From Bacillota bacterium (GTDB lineage Bacteria; Bacillota; Clostridia; DSM-8532), in the NCBI GenBank assembly GCA_023459915.1, contig JAEWSN010000036.1, positions 1-34,857 on the forward strand: 34,857 bases of DNA, read 5' to 3'. This document shows, in pieces, positions 16,534 through 24,522 of this stretch; within the stretch, counting starts at the first letter, position 1; each line of letters begins with the position of its first letter. Under the pieces are notes generated by a model. That model was not told the origin of the DNA. It worked only from the letters and a program-made list of their open reading frames with translations, and made no database searches. A program made the position numbers and the translations under genes.

Positions 16534-16872
16534 ATGGCGGAAGCGAAACAGCCATCCCGACAGGTTCGGAAAGCCACGGCGCTCTCCTATGAGCCCGGGA
16601 TGGACAAGGCGCCGAAGGTGGTGGCCACAGGCCGGGGCGATATCGCCGAGAAGATCATCGAGACCGCGAAGAGCGCCGATGTGCCTGTGTACGAGGACGC
16701 GCATCTGGCGGACGTGCTCGGGACGCTCAAGCTCGGCACCGAGATCCCGCAGGAGCTCTATGAGGTGGTGGCGGAGGTGCTCGCGTTCGTCAGCCGGATG
16801 GATGAACAGGCCATGAACCGCCGTCGGCCGTCCCTTGCGCGACGCATGGAAGGCGGGGCCGGCAATGGCTGA
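16534..16872 (+). CDS. FlhB C-terminal-domain-like protein (YlqH type)
   Basis: A 112-residue soluble protein matching the cytoplasmic tail of the flagellar export switch FlhB: ALSYEPGMDKAPKVVATGRG (16-35), then a segment like the IAEEN-PVxE-LA core. The membrane part and the self-cleavage NPTH motif are both absent, so it cannot act as a normal FlhB. The same orphan follows a FliK-like gene at the rnhB locus of B. subtilis (ylqH). The ATG at 16534 is chosen because GGAGG ends 5 bases before it; the upstream GTG at 16516 lacks a site. It overlaps yraN by 8 bases. Confidence 0.85.
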   Translation: MAEAKQPSRQVRKATALSYEPGMDKAPKVVATGRGDIAEKIIETAKSADVPVYEDAHLADVLGTLKLGTEIPQELYEVVAEVLAFVSRMDEQAMNRRRPSLARRMEGGAGNG

Positions 16873-17257
16873 CGTGTGTGCGCGCCCCAACCCGAAGGGT
16901 CAAATCGGGCAGTTGGGTGAGAAACTGGCCGCCCGGCATCTGACGGCCCTGGGCTGCCGGTTGCTGGCGCGGAATTACCGGGTGGGCCGCCTGGGCGAGC
17001 TCGACCTCGTGATGCTGGCCGAGGATGGCGTCACCCTGTGCTTCGTGGAGGTGAAAACCCGGACGGGAATGGCGTATGGACGGCCCGCTGAGGCGGTGAC
17101 GGCGGACAAGCGCCGCCGCATCCGGCGGATGGCGCAGGTGTTCCTGCAATCCCAGGCGGTGCACCAAGGGAAGCCGCTCAGATTTGACGTGGTGGAAGTG
17201 ATGATCGACAAGACACGCCGCACCGCGAGGGTGCATCATATTCCACAGGCATTCTGA
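16865..17257 (+). CDS. yraN: YraN/UPF0102 family nuclease-fold protein
   Basis: A 130-residue protein with the UPF0102 signature: GQLGEKLAARHLTALGCRLLARNYR, GELDLVML (44-51) and VEVKTR (61-66). The E/D...ExK arrangement (D47, E62, K64) is that of the PD-(D/E)XK nuclease fold, although activity is not established for most members. The start at 16865 lies inside the end of ylqH. No clear ribosome-binding site is seen, so translation may be coupled. Confidence 0.9.
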   Translation: MADVCARPNPKGQIGQLGEKLAARHLTALGCRLLARNYRVGRLGELDLVMLAEDGVTLCFVEVKTRTGMAYGRPAEAVTADKRRRIRRMAQVFLQSQAVHQGKPLRFDVVEVMIDKTRRTARVHHIPQAF

Positions 17258-17258
17258 A

Positions 17259-17320
17259 AAATGGTCACCAAAGGTGATCATCAGAAATGGTCACCAAAAA
17301 TGATCACCCCAAATGGTCAC
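17259..17320. repeat. 26-bp tandem repeats between yraN and rsmB
   Basis: Units start at 17259, 17285 and 17311 (partial), each opening AAATGGTCAC. Each full unit holds a near-perfect inverted repeat (GGTCACC / GGTGATC). They begin right after the yraN stop and end just before the rsmB ribosome-binding site. Confidence 0.9.
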
Positions 17321-17336
17321 ACAGGAAGGCGACAGC

Positions 17337-18659
17337 ATGAAGGTTCAACTGGACAAGGCACGGGAAGCGGCTTATCAAATTCTCGGCAAGAGCATCGGAC
17401 AGGGCGCGTATGCCAATATCGCGCTGCAGAAGCTGTCCCGGCCCGATTTGACCCGGACCGACCGGGCGTTCGCGACGGAGCTGGTCTATGGCACCCTGTC
17501 CTGGAAGCGGGAGCTGGATCATGTGCTGGGCCAGTTTTCCAGCGTTCCGGTTCGCAAAATGTCACCCCAGGTGCATGTGCTGCTGCTGATGGGCGCCTTC
17601 CAGCTGCTGCATCTCGACCGGGTGCCGGCGTCGGCGGCCTGCAACACGGCGGTGGAGATGGCGAAGGTGCACTGCGGCAAGTCCGCGGGGTTTGTCAATG
17701 CCGTGCTGCGGGCCATTGTCCGCAAGCGGGATGCCATTTCGTGGCCGGATCCGCAGACCGACTGGGTGACGGCCATGGGGGTTCGCCACTCCCATCCCGA
17801 CTGGCTGGTGGAAACCTGGCGCGACCAGTTTGGTGCAGAACGGACAGAAGCCCTCCTGGCGGCGGGCAATGCCCGGCCTCCGCTGACGGTTCGCGTGAAC
17901 CGGCTCAAGGGGTCAAGGGAGGCCCTGCTGGCGGAGCTGCTGGCACAGGGCGTGCAGGCGCGGGCGGGCGACGTGTCTCCGGACGCGATTGTGCTCACCG
18001 CGGTGGACGGCCTGACCCGGCTGCCCGCGTTTGCCGAGGGCCGGATGACCGTGCAGGACGGAAGCGCCATGCGTGTGGCCAAGATTGTTGATCCGCAGCC
18101 CGGGGAACGGGTGCTCGACACCTGTGCCGCGCCGGGCGGCAAGACCACACATCTGGCTGAACGGATGGGCAACCGGGGGGAGATCGCCGCGTGGGATCTG
18201 CACGCCAACAAGCTGGGACTCATCGGGGAAACCGCCGCCCGGCTTGGCATCACCATCATCCGGACGGCACAGCGGGACGCCACCCGCCTGTTTCCCGACG
18301 CGGAGGGGCAGTTCGACCGCGTGCTGGTGGATGCCCCCTGCACCGGAACCGGCATCATCCGCAGAAAGCCTGACATCAAATGGAACCGGACGCCGGGGGA
18401 CGTGACCGCGTTGGTTGAGATTCAAACCCGTATCCTGTATAATGCAGGAAGGTATGTGAAACCCGGCGGGGTGCTGGTATACAGCACCTGTTCGATGGAG
18501 CGGGCGGAGAACGAGGACGTCTGCGCACGGTTCCTGGCCGCGGGCGACGGGAATGGGCCGGCGTTCACCGCGGATGGTCCCGGCGCGTTTGAGCGCCTGT
18601 TCCCGGACAATCCGGAAACGGACGGGTTCTTCATCGCCCGGTTCACACGGGAGAAGTAG
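17337..18659 (+). CDS. rsmB: 16S rRNA (cytosine-C5)-methyltransferase
   Basis: A 440-residue enzyme with an N-terminal NusB-like RNA-binding domain (about 5-140) and a C-terminal SAM-dependent methyltransferase domain. The SAM motif is VLDTCAAPGGKTTH (about 258-271). The two cysteines of m5C methyltransferases are C335 in DAPCTGTG and C385 in YSTCSM. It methylates a 16S rRNA cytosine (C967 in E. coli numbering). The ATG at 17337 has GGAAGG upstream. In relatives def and fmt usually precede it; here they are absent. Confidence 0.95.
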   Translation: MKVQLDKAREAAYQILGKSIGQGAYANIALQKLSRPDLTRTDRAFATELVYGTLSWKRELDHVLGQFSSVPVRKMSPQVHVLLLMGAFQLLHLDRVPASAACNTAVEMAKVHCGKSAGFVNAVLRAIVRKRDAISWPDPQTDWVTAMGVRHSHPDWLVETWRDQFGAERTEALLAAGNARPPLTVRVNRLKGSREALLAELLAQGVQARAGDVSPDAIVLTAVDGLTRLPAFAEGRMTVQDGSAMRVAKIVDPQPGERVLDTCAAPGGKTTHLAERMGNRGEIAAWDLHANKLGLIGETAARLGITIIRTAQRDATRLFPDAEGQFDRVLVDAPCTGTGIIRRKPDIKWNRTPGDVTALVEIQTRILYNAGRYVKPGGVLVYSTCSMERAENEDVCARFLAAGDGNGPAFTADGPGAFERLFPDNPETDGFFIARFTREK

Positions 18660-18748
18660 CTGTTGCTGCGGCCCGTGGCGCACAGCGACAGCCCATGGAT
18701 GGCCGCACCATCCGTGAAAGGTATCGGCTCGGCCGATCGGGAGGCGAC

Positions 18749-19834
18749 ATGACCAGTTCCGCTTCGGCAATGGGCGCAACCCCAAACGACCTGCCAAATC
18801 TGCTGGATTTTGAAGCGGACGCGCTCGCTGATTTTGTCGCGCAACGCCGGCACAAGCCTTTTCGGGCCAAGCAAATCTGGAAATGGCTGTATCAGGGCGT
18901 CCTCAATTTTCATGACATGTCCAACCTGCCCGCGTCCCTGCGGGAGGAGCTGGCCGGTACGTGCGTGGCCGGTGGGCTCGCGCTCGTGAAAAAACAGGTT
19001 TCTTCCCGGGACGGGACGGCCAAGTACCTGTTCCGGCTTCGTGACGGACATCTGGTCGAAAGTGTGCTGATGCGCTACAAATACGGGCTCTCCGCCTGCA
19101 TCTCCACGCAGGTGGGCTGCCGGATGGGCTGCACCTTCTGCGCGTCGGCCAAGCTTGGTCTGGAGCGCAATCTCTCGGTCGGTGAAATGGTGGCGCAGGT
19201 GCTGGCCATGATGGCGGACGCGGCCGAACGCATCGGCCATGTGGTGCTGATGGGCATCGGGGAGCCTTTCGACAATTATGACGCGTGCATGGGGTTTCTC
19301 CGGCGTGTGAATCGCGCCGATACGCTGGAAATCGGCTGGCGCAAGCTCACCGTCTCCACCTGCGGCATCGTGCCGGGCATCCGGCGGTTTGCCGAAGAGG
19401 ACATGCCCGTCAACCTTTCCGTATCCCTGCACGCGCCCACCCAGGCGCTGCGGGAGCAGACGATGCCGGTTGCCCGCAAATGGCCGCTGCCGGAGCTGCT
19501 GGCGGCATGTTGGGATTATGTGGAAATCACCGGGCGGCGCATCACCTTCGAATATGCCCTGGTCAGCGGATGGAATGATGCCCCGGAACAGGCGCGCCAG
19601 CTGGCGGACCTCTGTCGGGGGCATCTGTGCCATGTGAATCTCATTCCGGTCAATCCGGTGCCGGGAACGCCTTATGAACAGGGAACCGTCGCCGCCATCC
19701 GCGAATTTCAGCAAATTCTGGAGGCACAGGGCATTGCGGCGACCGTCCGGCGGGAGCTTGGCGGCGAGATCGAAGCCGCTTGCGGGCAGCTGCGACGGGA
19801 CACGGTTTCGCCGTCCGGGGAGGAAACAACGTGA
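18749..19834 (+). CDS. rlmN: Dual-specificity 23S rRNA/tRNA adenine-C2 methyltransferase RlmN
   Basis: A 361-residue radical SAM enzyme that methylates A2503 of 23S rRNA and A37 of some tRNAs. The iron-sulfur cysteines are C124, C128 and C131 (CRMGCTFC), and the methyl-carrying cysteine is C345 in EAACGQL. The start at 18749 has GGGAGG with 4-base spacing; the upstream open frame is not conserved. The stop overlaps prpC by 4 bases (GTGA). Confidence 0.96.
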   Translation: MTSSASAMGATPNDLPNLLDFEADALADFVAQRRHKPFRAKQIWKWLYQGVLNFHDMSNLPASLREELAGTCVAGGLALVKKQVSSRDGTAKYLFRLRDGHLVESVLMRYKYGLSACISTQVGCRMGCTFCASAKLGLERNLSVGEMVAQVLAMMADAAERIGHVVLMGIGEPFDNYDACMGFLRRVNRADTLEIGWRKLTVSTCGIVPGIRRFAEEDMPVNLSVSLHAPTQALREQTMPVARKWPLPELLAACWDYVEITGRRITFEYALVSGWNDAPEQARQLADLCRGHLCHVNLIPVNPVPGTPYEQGTVAAIREFQQILEAQGIAATVRRELGGEIEAACGQLRRDTVSPSGEETT

Positions 19835-20580
19835 AGTACGCGGCACGAAGCGATGTGGGAAGAAAACGCGAACAGAATGAGGACGCGTGGCGCGTGGTGC
19901 TCAATCAGGCGGGACAGCCTGTGGGGCTTGTGGTGGCGGACGGCATGGGCGGACATCAGGCGGGAGAGGTGGCCAGCCGCATTGCCGTGGAGGTGATGGG
20001 CGACACCCTGCGCAACTGTGCCGAAATCGGCAGTTGCCTGGAGGATGTGGAGCAACTGCTGCGCGACGGGCTTTTGGAAGCGAACCAGGAGATCCTGGCT
20101 TACGCCGCGCGGAATCTTTCCGGGGTTTCATCGGGCACCACGCTCACCGCAGCCTATCTGGACGGGCCCATGCTGCTGCTTGTCCATCTCGGGGACAGCC
20201 GGGCCTACCTGCTGCGCAATGGCGCTGTGCGCCAGCTCAGCCGGGATCACACCTGGGTGGCCGAACTGGTGGCTTCCGGCGCGCTGCGTCAGGAAGAGGT
20301 GAAGTCGCACCCGGAGCGCAACAAAATCACCCGGGCGCTTGGTTTTGAAATGGACATGCAGCCCGATTTTCTCTGGGAGCGCTTGCTGCCGGAGGATCAG
20401 CTGCTGCTTTGCACCGACGGACTGACCGAATATGTGTCCGAGGCGGAAATGGCGGAGACATTGATGAGGCACACGCCGCAGGAGGCGGCCGCGCGGCTGG
20501 TCGACCTGGCCAATCGCCGGGGCGGCCGGGACAACATCACTGTTGTCATCGCCGCGGTGGAGCCGGGGGACCTGCCATGA
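19831..20580 (+). CDS. prpC: PP2C-type Ser/Thr protein phosphatase
   Basis: A 249-residue PP2C phosphatase that reverses phosphorylation by the partner kinase PrkC. Metal-binding aspartates are D18 (REQNEDAW), D37 (VADGMGGH), D196 (CTDGLTEY) and D234 (GGRDNIT). It is cytoplasmic, with no membrane segment. The GTG start overlaps the rlmN stop, with GGGGAGGAAA upstream. It is 34 bases before prkC, the usual Bacillota pair. Confidence 0.95.
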   Translation: MKYAARSDVGRKREQNEDAWRVVLNQAGQPVGLVVADGMGGHQAGEVASRIAVEVMGDTLRNCAEIGSCLEDVEQLLRDGLLEANQEILAYAARNLSGVSSGTTLTAAYLDGPMLLLVHLGDSRAYLLRNGAVRQLSRDHTWVAELVASGALRQEEVKSHPERNKITRALGFEMDMQPDFLWERLLPEDQLLLCTDGLTEYVSEAEMAETLMRHTPQEAAARLVDLANRRGGRDNITVVIAAVEPGDLP

Positions 20581-20614
20581 ATCGCGTGTGCGTTGTGGAC
20601 CGGGGGGAGTGCAG

Positions 20615-22735
20615 ATGACAGGTACGATACTTGCCAATCGATATACCATCTATGAGGAGCTGGGCACCGGCGGCATGGCGACGGTGTACCGCGCGCATTG
20701 CGCCTATTTGCAGCGGGACGTCGCCATCAAGGTGCTGCGGGCCGAGTACCGGAGCAACACCGAGCTGGTCCACCGGTTTGAGACCGAGGCCCGCGCCGCG
20801 GCCAGCCTCACGCATCCGAACATTGTCCAGATTTATGATGTGGGCAAGGAAAACGGTGTGGACTACATTGTCATGGAGCTCGTCGACGGCCGGAGCCTGA
20901 AGGAGCTGCTGGAGGAACACGGCCCCATGCCCTGGGAGATGGCGGTCGACGTGATGATCAAGGTGGCTTCCGCCCTGCAGCGCGCGCATGCCAAAAAAAT
21001 CGTCCACCGCGACATCAAGCCGCAGAACATCCTGCTCACCTCCGATGGCGAGCCGAAGGTGGCGGACTTCGGCATTGCGCGGATTGCCTCCGCCACCATG
21101 GAAACAGTGAAGGTCGATACCGTCGCGTCGGTCCATTACGCCTCACCGGAGCAGGTGCGCGGCGGGTATGTCGACGCGCAGTCCGATTTGTATTCCGCGG
21201 GGGTCACCCTGTACGAAATGCTGACCGGCACGCTGCCGTTCGCGGGCGAGAATCCCGTTTCCGTAGCCCTTCGGCACATTCAGGACGCCATTCCGCGGGT
21301 GGACGCGATAAACCCTGCATTGCCTGGCGGATTGGCGGACATTGTGGAGTCCCTGATGCAAAAAAAACGGTCGGACCGGTATCCGGACGCGGCAAGTCTC
21401 ATCGCCGATCTGAAACGGGTGCGGCACAACCCGGCGGCGGCCGTGGGTGTCCGCCCGGCGGGAACCGAGGGCGCGCCGACCGGCTCGTCGGTCATGCCGC
21501 CGGAGCCGGGGACGGTGGCGGCCGGTGCGCCGGGCGCGCTGGACATCCCGGTTCACCGGCATCCCGCGCCCGCGCGACCGCAAAACGGTCTCGGGGAGGA
21601 ATTGGACATGCGTGCTGCACCATCCCGGAGAGCGTCGAGCCGCAACGTGCGACGCTTCAATCCCGGAAAGCTGCTGATGCCGTTGCTGTATGTGGGGCTT
21701 GTGGCCCTGATTGCGGGTCTTCTGTTCGGGGTTTACCGTTTTGTGACCCGGGATCTCGGGGTTTCCCCAAGCGCCAGCCCCTCCGCGAGCGCCACGGGGT
21801 CAGACCCCGCCGGGCGGCAGGAGTTTGAGGTGGCCTCCTATCGGGGGCAGCCGCTGCAGGTCGTGCTGGATGGCTTGCCGGAAGGCCTTGCATATGAAGT
21901 GATTCCCATCGAGGAGCCGACGGTCGAGAAGGATCATGTGGTGCGGCAGAGTCCGTCCGGCGGGTCGAAAATCGTGGTCGGCGGGCTCACCACTCTCAAG
22001 CTCTATGTCAGCAGCGGGGTGCGCAAGGTGGTGCTGCCGCAGCCGATGGACACCAACCGTTTTGATTTGAGGCTTGTTCTTGAGGATCAGATGGGGCTTG
22101 TGGTGGAACAGAAATTCGAGTATTCCGAAACCGTTCCCTTGGACGGCGTGATTCGGCTTGAACCGCCTGCCGGCACGGAGCTGGAGGCGGGGAACACGGT
22201 GGTGGTGATCGCCAGCCTGGGCGCCGAGAAGAAGAGTGTGTCCATGCCTGATTTGTCGAACCTCGATCGCAAGGCGGCGGAAGCGAAGCTGGCCGAATAC
22301 ATGCTCGGCGTCGGCACAATCACCCCCGCGGACACACCGGCCACCGGCGCGATGCTCATCGCCCAGTCCATCAATCCGGGAGAGCTGGTGCCGGAGGGAA
22401 CCCTGGTGAACCTCACATTCGAGAAGCCGCTGGTGACGGTTACGCCGGGCCCGGGAGCGACCGATGGGCCGACAGCCACGCCAACACCGACGGACAGCGG
22501 ACCGGTGCTTGCAAAGGTCACCATTCCCGTGGAGTGGCAGGAAGACTGGACGGGAGAATCCGTGCAGCTGACCGTGGTCGTGTACAGCAAGCAGAGCGGG
22601 CTGGAGGAAATGCTGCTCGACGCGAGAATCAAGCAGTCCGACTTCCCGTATCCGGTGTTGATCACCATTCCCGACGGAGGTGGCACGGTGCGGATTTATG
22701 TGAACAACGACCTGTACAAGGAGAGGGACATTTGA
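20615..22735 (+). CDS. prkC: PASTA-domain Ser/Thr protein kinase
   Basis: A 706-residue membrane kinase. The cytoplasmic kinase domain (about 8-270) has catalytic K39 (VAIKVL), HRDIKPQNIL (131-140, D133) and DFG (151-153). A Pro/Ala-rich linker follows, then one membrane segment (352-374), and an outer part with three PASTA-like repeats (about 403-640) that bind cell-wall fragments. A Thr/Pro-rich linker leads to a short C-terminal beta-like domain. It links cell-wall state to growth and germination in relatives. The ATG at 20615 has GGGGGGAG upstream. A copy of the 13-bp palindrome is read as GSDPA (395-399) in the outer linker just after the membrane. Confidence 0.95.
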   Translation: MTGTILANRYTIYEELGTGGMATVYRAHCAYLQRDVAIKVLRAEYRSNTELVHRFETEARAAASLTHPNIVQIYDVGKENGVDYIVMELVDGRSLKELLEEHGPMPWEMAVDVMIKVASALQRAHAKKIVHRDIKPQNILLTSDGEPKVADFGIARIASATMETVKVDTVASVHYASPEQVRGGYVDAQSDLYSAGVTLYEMLTGTLPFAGENPVSVALRHIQDAIPRVDAINPALPGGLADIVESLMQKKRSDRYPDAASLIADLKRVRHNPAAAVGVRPAGTEGAPTGSSVMPPEPGTVAAGAPGALDIPVHRHPAPARPQNGLGEELDMRAAPSRRASSRNVRRFNPGKLLMPLLYVGLVALIAGLLFGVYRFVTRDLGVSPSASPSASATGSDPAGRQEFEVASYRGQPLQVVLDGLPEGLAYEVIPIEEPTVEKDHVVRQSPSGGSKIVVGGLTTLKLYVSSGVRKVVLPQPMDTNRFDLRLVLEDQMGLVVEQKFEYSETVPLDGVIRLEPPAGTELEAGNTVVVIASLGAEKKSVSMPDLSNLDRKAAEAKLAEYMLGVGTITPADTPATGAMLIAQSINPGELVPEGTLVNLTFEKPLVTVTPGPGATDGPTATPTPTDSGPVLAKVTIPVEWQEDWTGESVQLTVVVYSKQSGLEEMLLDARIKQSDFPYPVLITIPDGGGTVRIYVNNDLYKERDI
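21796..21808. repeat. 13-bp palindrome GGGGTCAGACCCC, copy 3
   Basis: Identical to copies 1 and 2. It lies in the low-complexity linker of prkC in the frame giving GSDPA. Confidence 0.9.
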
Positions 22736-23841
22736 AAAACGGGCGCAAACCGGTTGCCGCGGGATCCGGAAACGCGGCGGATGCATGCCTGGAAGGCCGT
22801 ATCATCAAGGGGGTTGGCGGCTTTTACGAGGTCTGGATTCCGGGCGACGGACGGCACGTGACCTGCAAGGCGCGCGGCGTGTTTCGGCGTTCGGGCCAGA
22901 CGCCGCTGGCGGGCGATCGTGTGCTGGTGAGGCTGGACAGCCGGGATCCCGCACAAGGCGTGCTGGCGGAGCTGCGCCCCCGCCAGAGCGAGTTTGTGCG
23001 GCCGCCGGTGGCCAACATGGATTGCATGGCCATCGTGGTGTCCGCCGTGACACCGGCGCCGGATCTGCCGCTGGTCGACAAGCTGCTCATCGCCTGCGAG
23101 CTGCGGGGCATCCGCCCGCTGCTGGTGGTCAACAAGATGGACCTGTTGCCGACAGGCATACCGGAGACCGATGTGGAGGCGCCCTTGAAGGAAGGGCACG
23201 CAGCCGCGGACACGCCCCTGAAGGAAGCGCAGACAGCAGGGGACACGCCTCTGAAGGAAGGGCACACAGCAGGGGACAGTGACGCGGGCAGCGCGTCCGT
23301 CTGGCAGCTGTTGCGCACGATGTATGCGGCCACCGGCTACGAGATGTTTCCGGTCAGCTGTGTTACGGGAGAAGGCATCCCGGCGTTGCTGGACGCGCTG
23401 GCCGGCTGCACCACCGTGCTGGCAGGGCAGTCGGGGGTGGGCAAGTCCACGCTGCTCAATGCCATGCTCGACGCCGAACACATGGAAACCGGGAGCCTCA
23501 GTGAAAAAATCGGCCGCGGCCGGCACACCACCCGGCATGCCGAGCTGCTGCCCTTGCCGGGAGACGGCTGGATGTGCGACACCCCGGGCTTCAGCCGGTA
23601 TGAGCTGGATCCTGTTTCATACGACACGCTTGACGCGTACTTTCCGGAGTTTGAGCCGGAACGGCGGCAGTGCCGGTTTCCCGGCTGCAGCCACCTGCAC
23701 GAACCGGATTGCGCGGTGGCGCGGAAGCTGGCGGATGGCGGCATTTCGCCGGAGCGCCACGCGCGGTACGCCCAGTTTTACGAGGAGTTGCGGGAGCGGC
23801 ATCAGAACCGGTTCCGCCGTCAGGGAGGTGCGTCCACATGA
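22732..23841 (+). CDS. rsgA: Ribosome small subunit-dependent GTPase A
   Basis: A 369-residue circularly permuted GTPase for late 30S assembly. It has an N-terminal OB fold (about 20-90), G4 NKMD (134-137), G1 GQSGVGKST (232-240), G3 DTPG (283-286) and a zinc motif (C314, C319, H321, C327). The TTG at 22732 overlaps the prkC stop as TTGA, with GGAGAGGG upstream, and is the only well-placed start. Between G4 and G1 lie three 11-residue repeats (151-183), not part of the usual fold. It overlaps rpe by 4 bases. Confidence 0.93.
   Translation: MKNGRKPVAAGSGNAADACLEGRIIKGVGGFYEVWIPGDGRHVTCKARGVFRRSGQTPLAGDRVLVRLDSRDPAQGVLAELRPRQSEFVRPPVANMDCMAIVVSAVTPAPDLPLVDKLLIACELRGIRPLLVVNKMDLLPTGIPETDVEAPLKEGHAAADTPLKEAQTAGDTPLKEGHTAGDSDAGSASVWQLLRTMYAATGYEMFPVSCVTGEGIPALLDALAGCTTVLAGQSGVGKSTLLNAMLDAEHMETGSLSEKIGRGRHTTRHAELLPLPGDGWMCDTPGFSRYELDPVSYDTLDAYFPEFEPERRQCRFPGCSHLHEPDCAVARKLADGGISPERHARYAQFYEELRERHQNRFRRQGGAST
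23182..23280 (+). repeat. Three in-frame 33-bp repeats inside rsgA
   Basis: Units at 23182, 23215 and 23248 encode PLKEGHAAADT, PLKEAQTAGDT and PLKEGHTAGDS. They keep the reading frame and would form a hydrophilic loop after the NKMD motif. Confidence 0.95.
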
Positions 23842-24494
23842 GTCTGATTTCCCCATCCATCCTGTCGGCCGATTTTGCGCGGCTGGGAGAGCAGGTGCGT
23901 CTCATCGAGGCGTCGGGCGCGGATCGCATCCATGTCGATGTGATGGATGGCCGGTTTGTACCGGGCATCACCATCGGCCCGCTGGTGGTATCCGCCATTC
24001 GCCCATATACCTCGCTGCCCATGGATGTCCATCTGATGGTGGTGGAGCCGGAACGCCATCTGGAGGCGTTTGCGGCAGCCGGCGCCGACAGCCTCACCGT
24101 CCATGCCGAAGGCAATCACCATCTGGATCGCCTCTTGCGCGACATTTACCGGCTGGGCAAGCTGGCGGGGGTGTCGCTCAATCCCGCCACGCCCATCGGC
24201 GCCCTGGCACATGTCGCGGATCTGCTCGATGTGGTGCTGGTGATGACCGTGAACCCCGGCCTGGGGGGCCAGGCGTATATCCCCGCCATGACGGCGAAAA
24301 TTGCGGGGCTTCGGGCCTGGCTGGATGAACAGGACTGTCGCGCCGCCATTCATGTGGATGGCGGGATGGGCCTGTCCACCGTGGCGGAGGTCACCGGTGC
24401 CGGCGCGGATGTGCTCATCACGGGCTCCGCCTTTTTTGGCAGCGGGGATCCGGCGGCATTTGTCAGGAACATGAAGGCGGCCTCGAAGCGCTGA
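23838..24494 (+). CDS. rpe: Ribulose-phosphate 3-epimerase
   Basis: A 218-residue TIM-barrel enzyme that interconverts ribulose 5-phosphate and xylulose 5-phosphate. Visible motifs are PSILSADF (6-13), HVDVMDGRFVP (32-42, metal ligands H32 and D34), H65, MTVNPGLGGQ (136-145) and VDGG (173-176, D174 catalytic). The ATG overlaps the rsgA stop (ATGA), with GGGAGGTG upstream. The prkC-rsgA-rpe order is typical. Confidence 0.96.
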   Translation: MSLISPSILSADFARLGEQVRLIEASGADRIHVDVMDGRFVPGITIGPLVVSAIRPYTSLPMDVHLMVVEPERHLEAFAAAGADSLTVHAEGNHHLDRLLRDIYRLGKLAGVSLNPATPIGALAHVADLLDVVLVMTVNPGLGGQAYIPAMTAKIAGLRAWLDEQDCRAAIHVDGGMGLSTVAEVTGAGADVLITGSAFFGSGDPAAFVRNMKAASKR

Positions 24495-24522
24495 CAGGAA
24501 GAGTGGAGGAGGTGGTGTTCAG

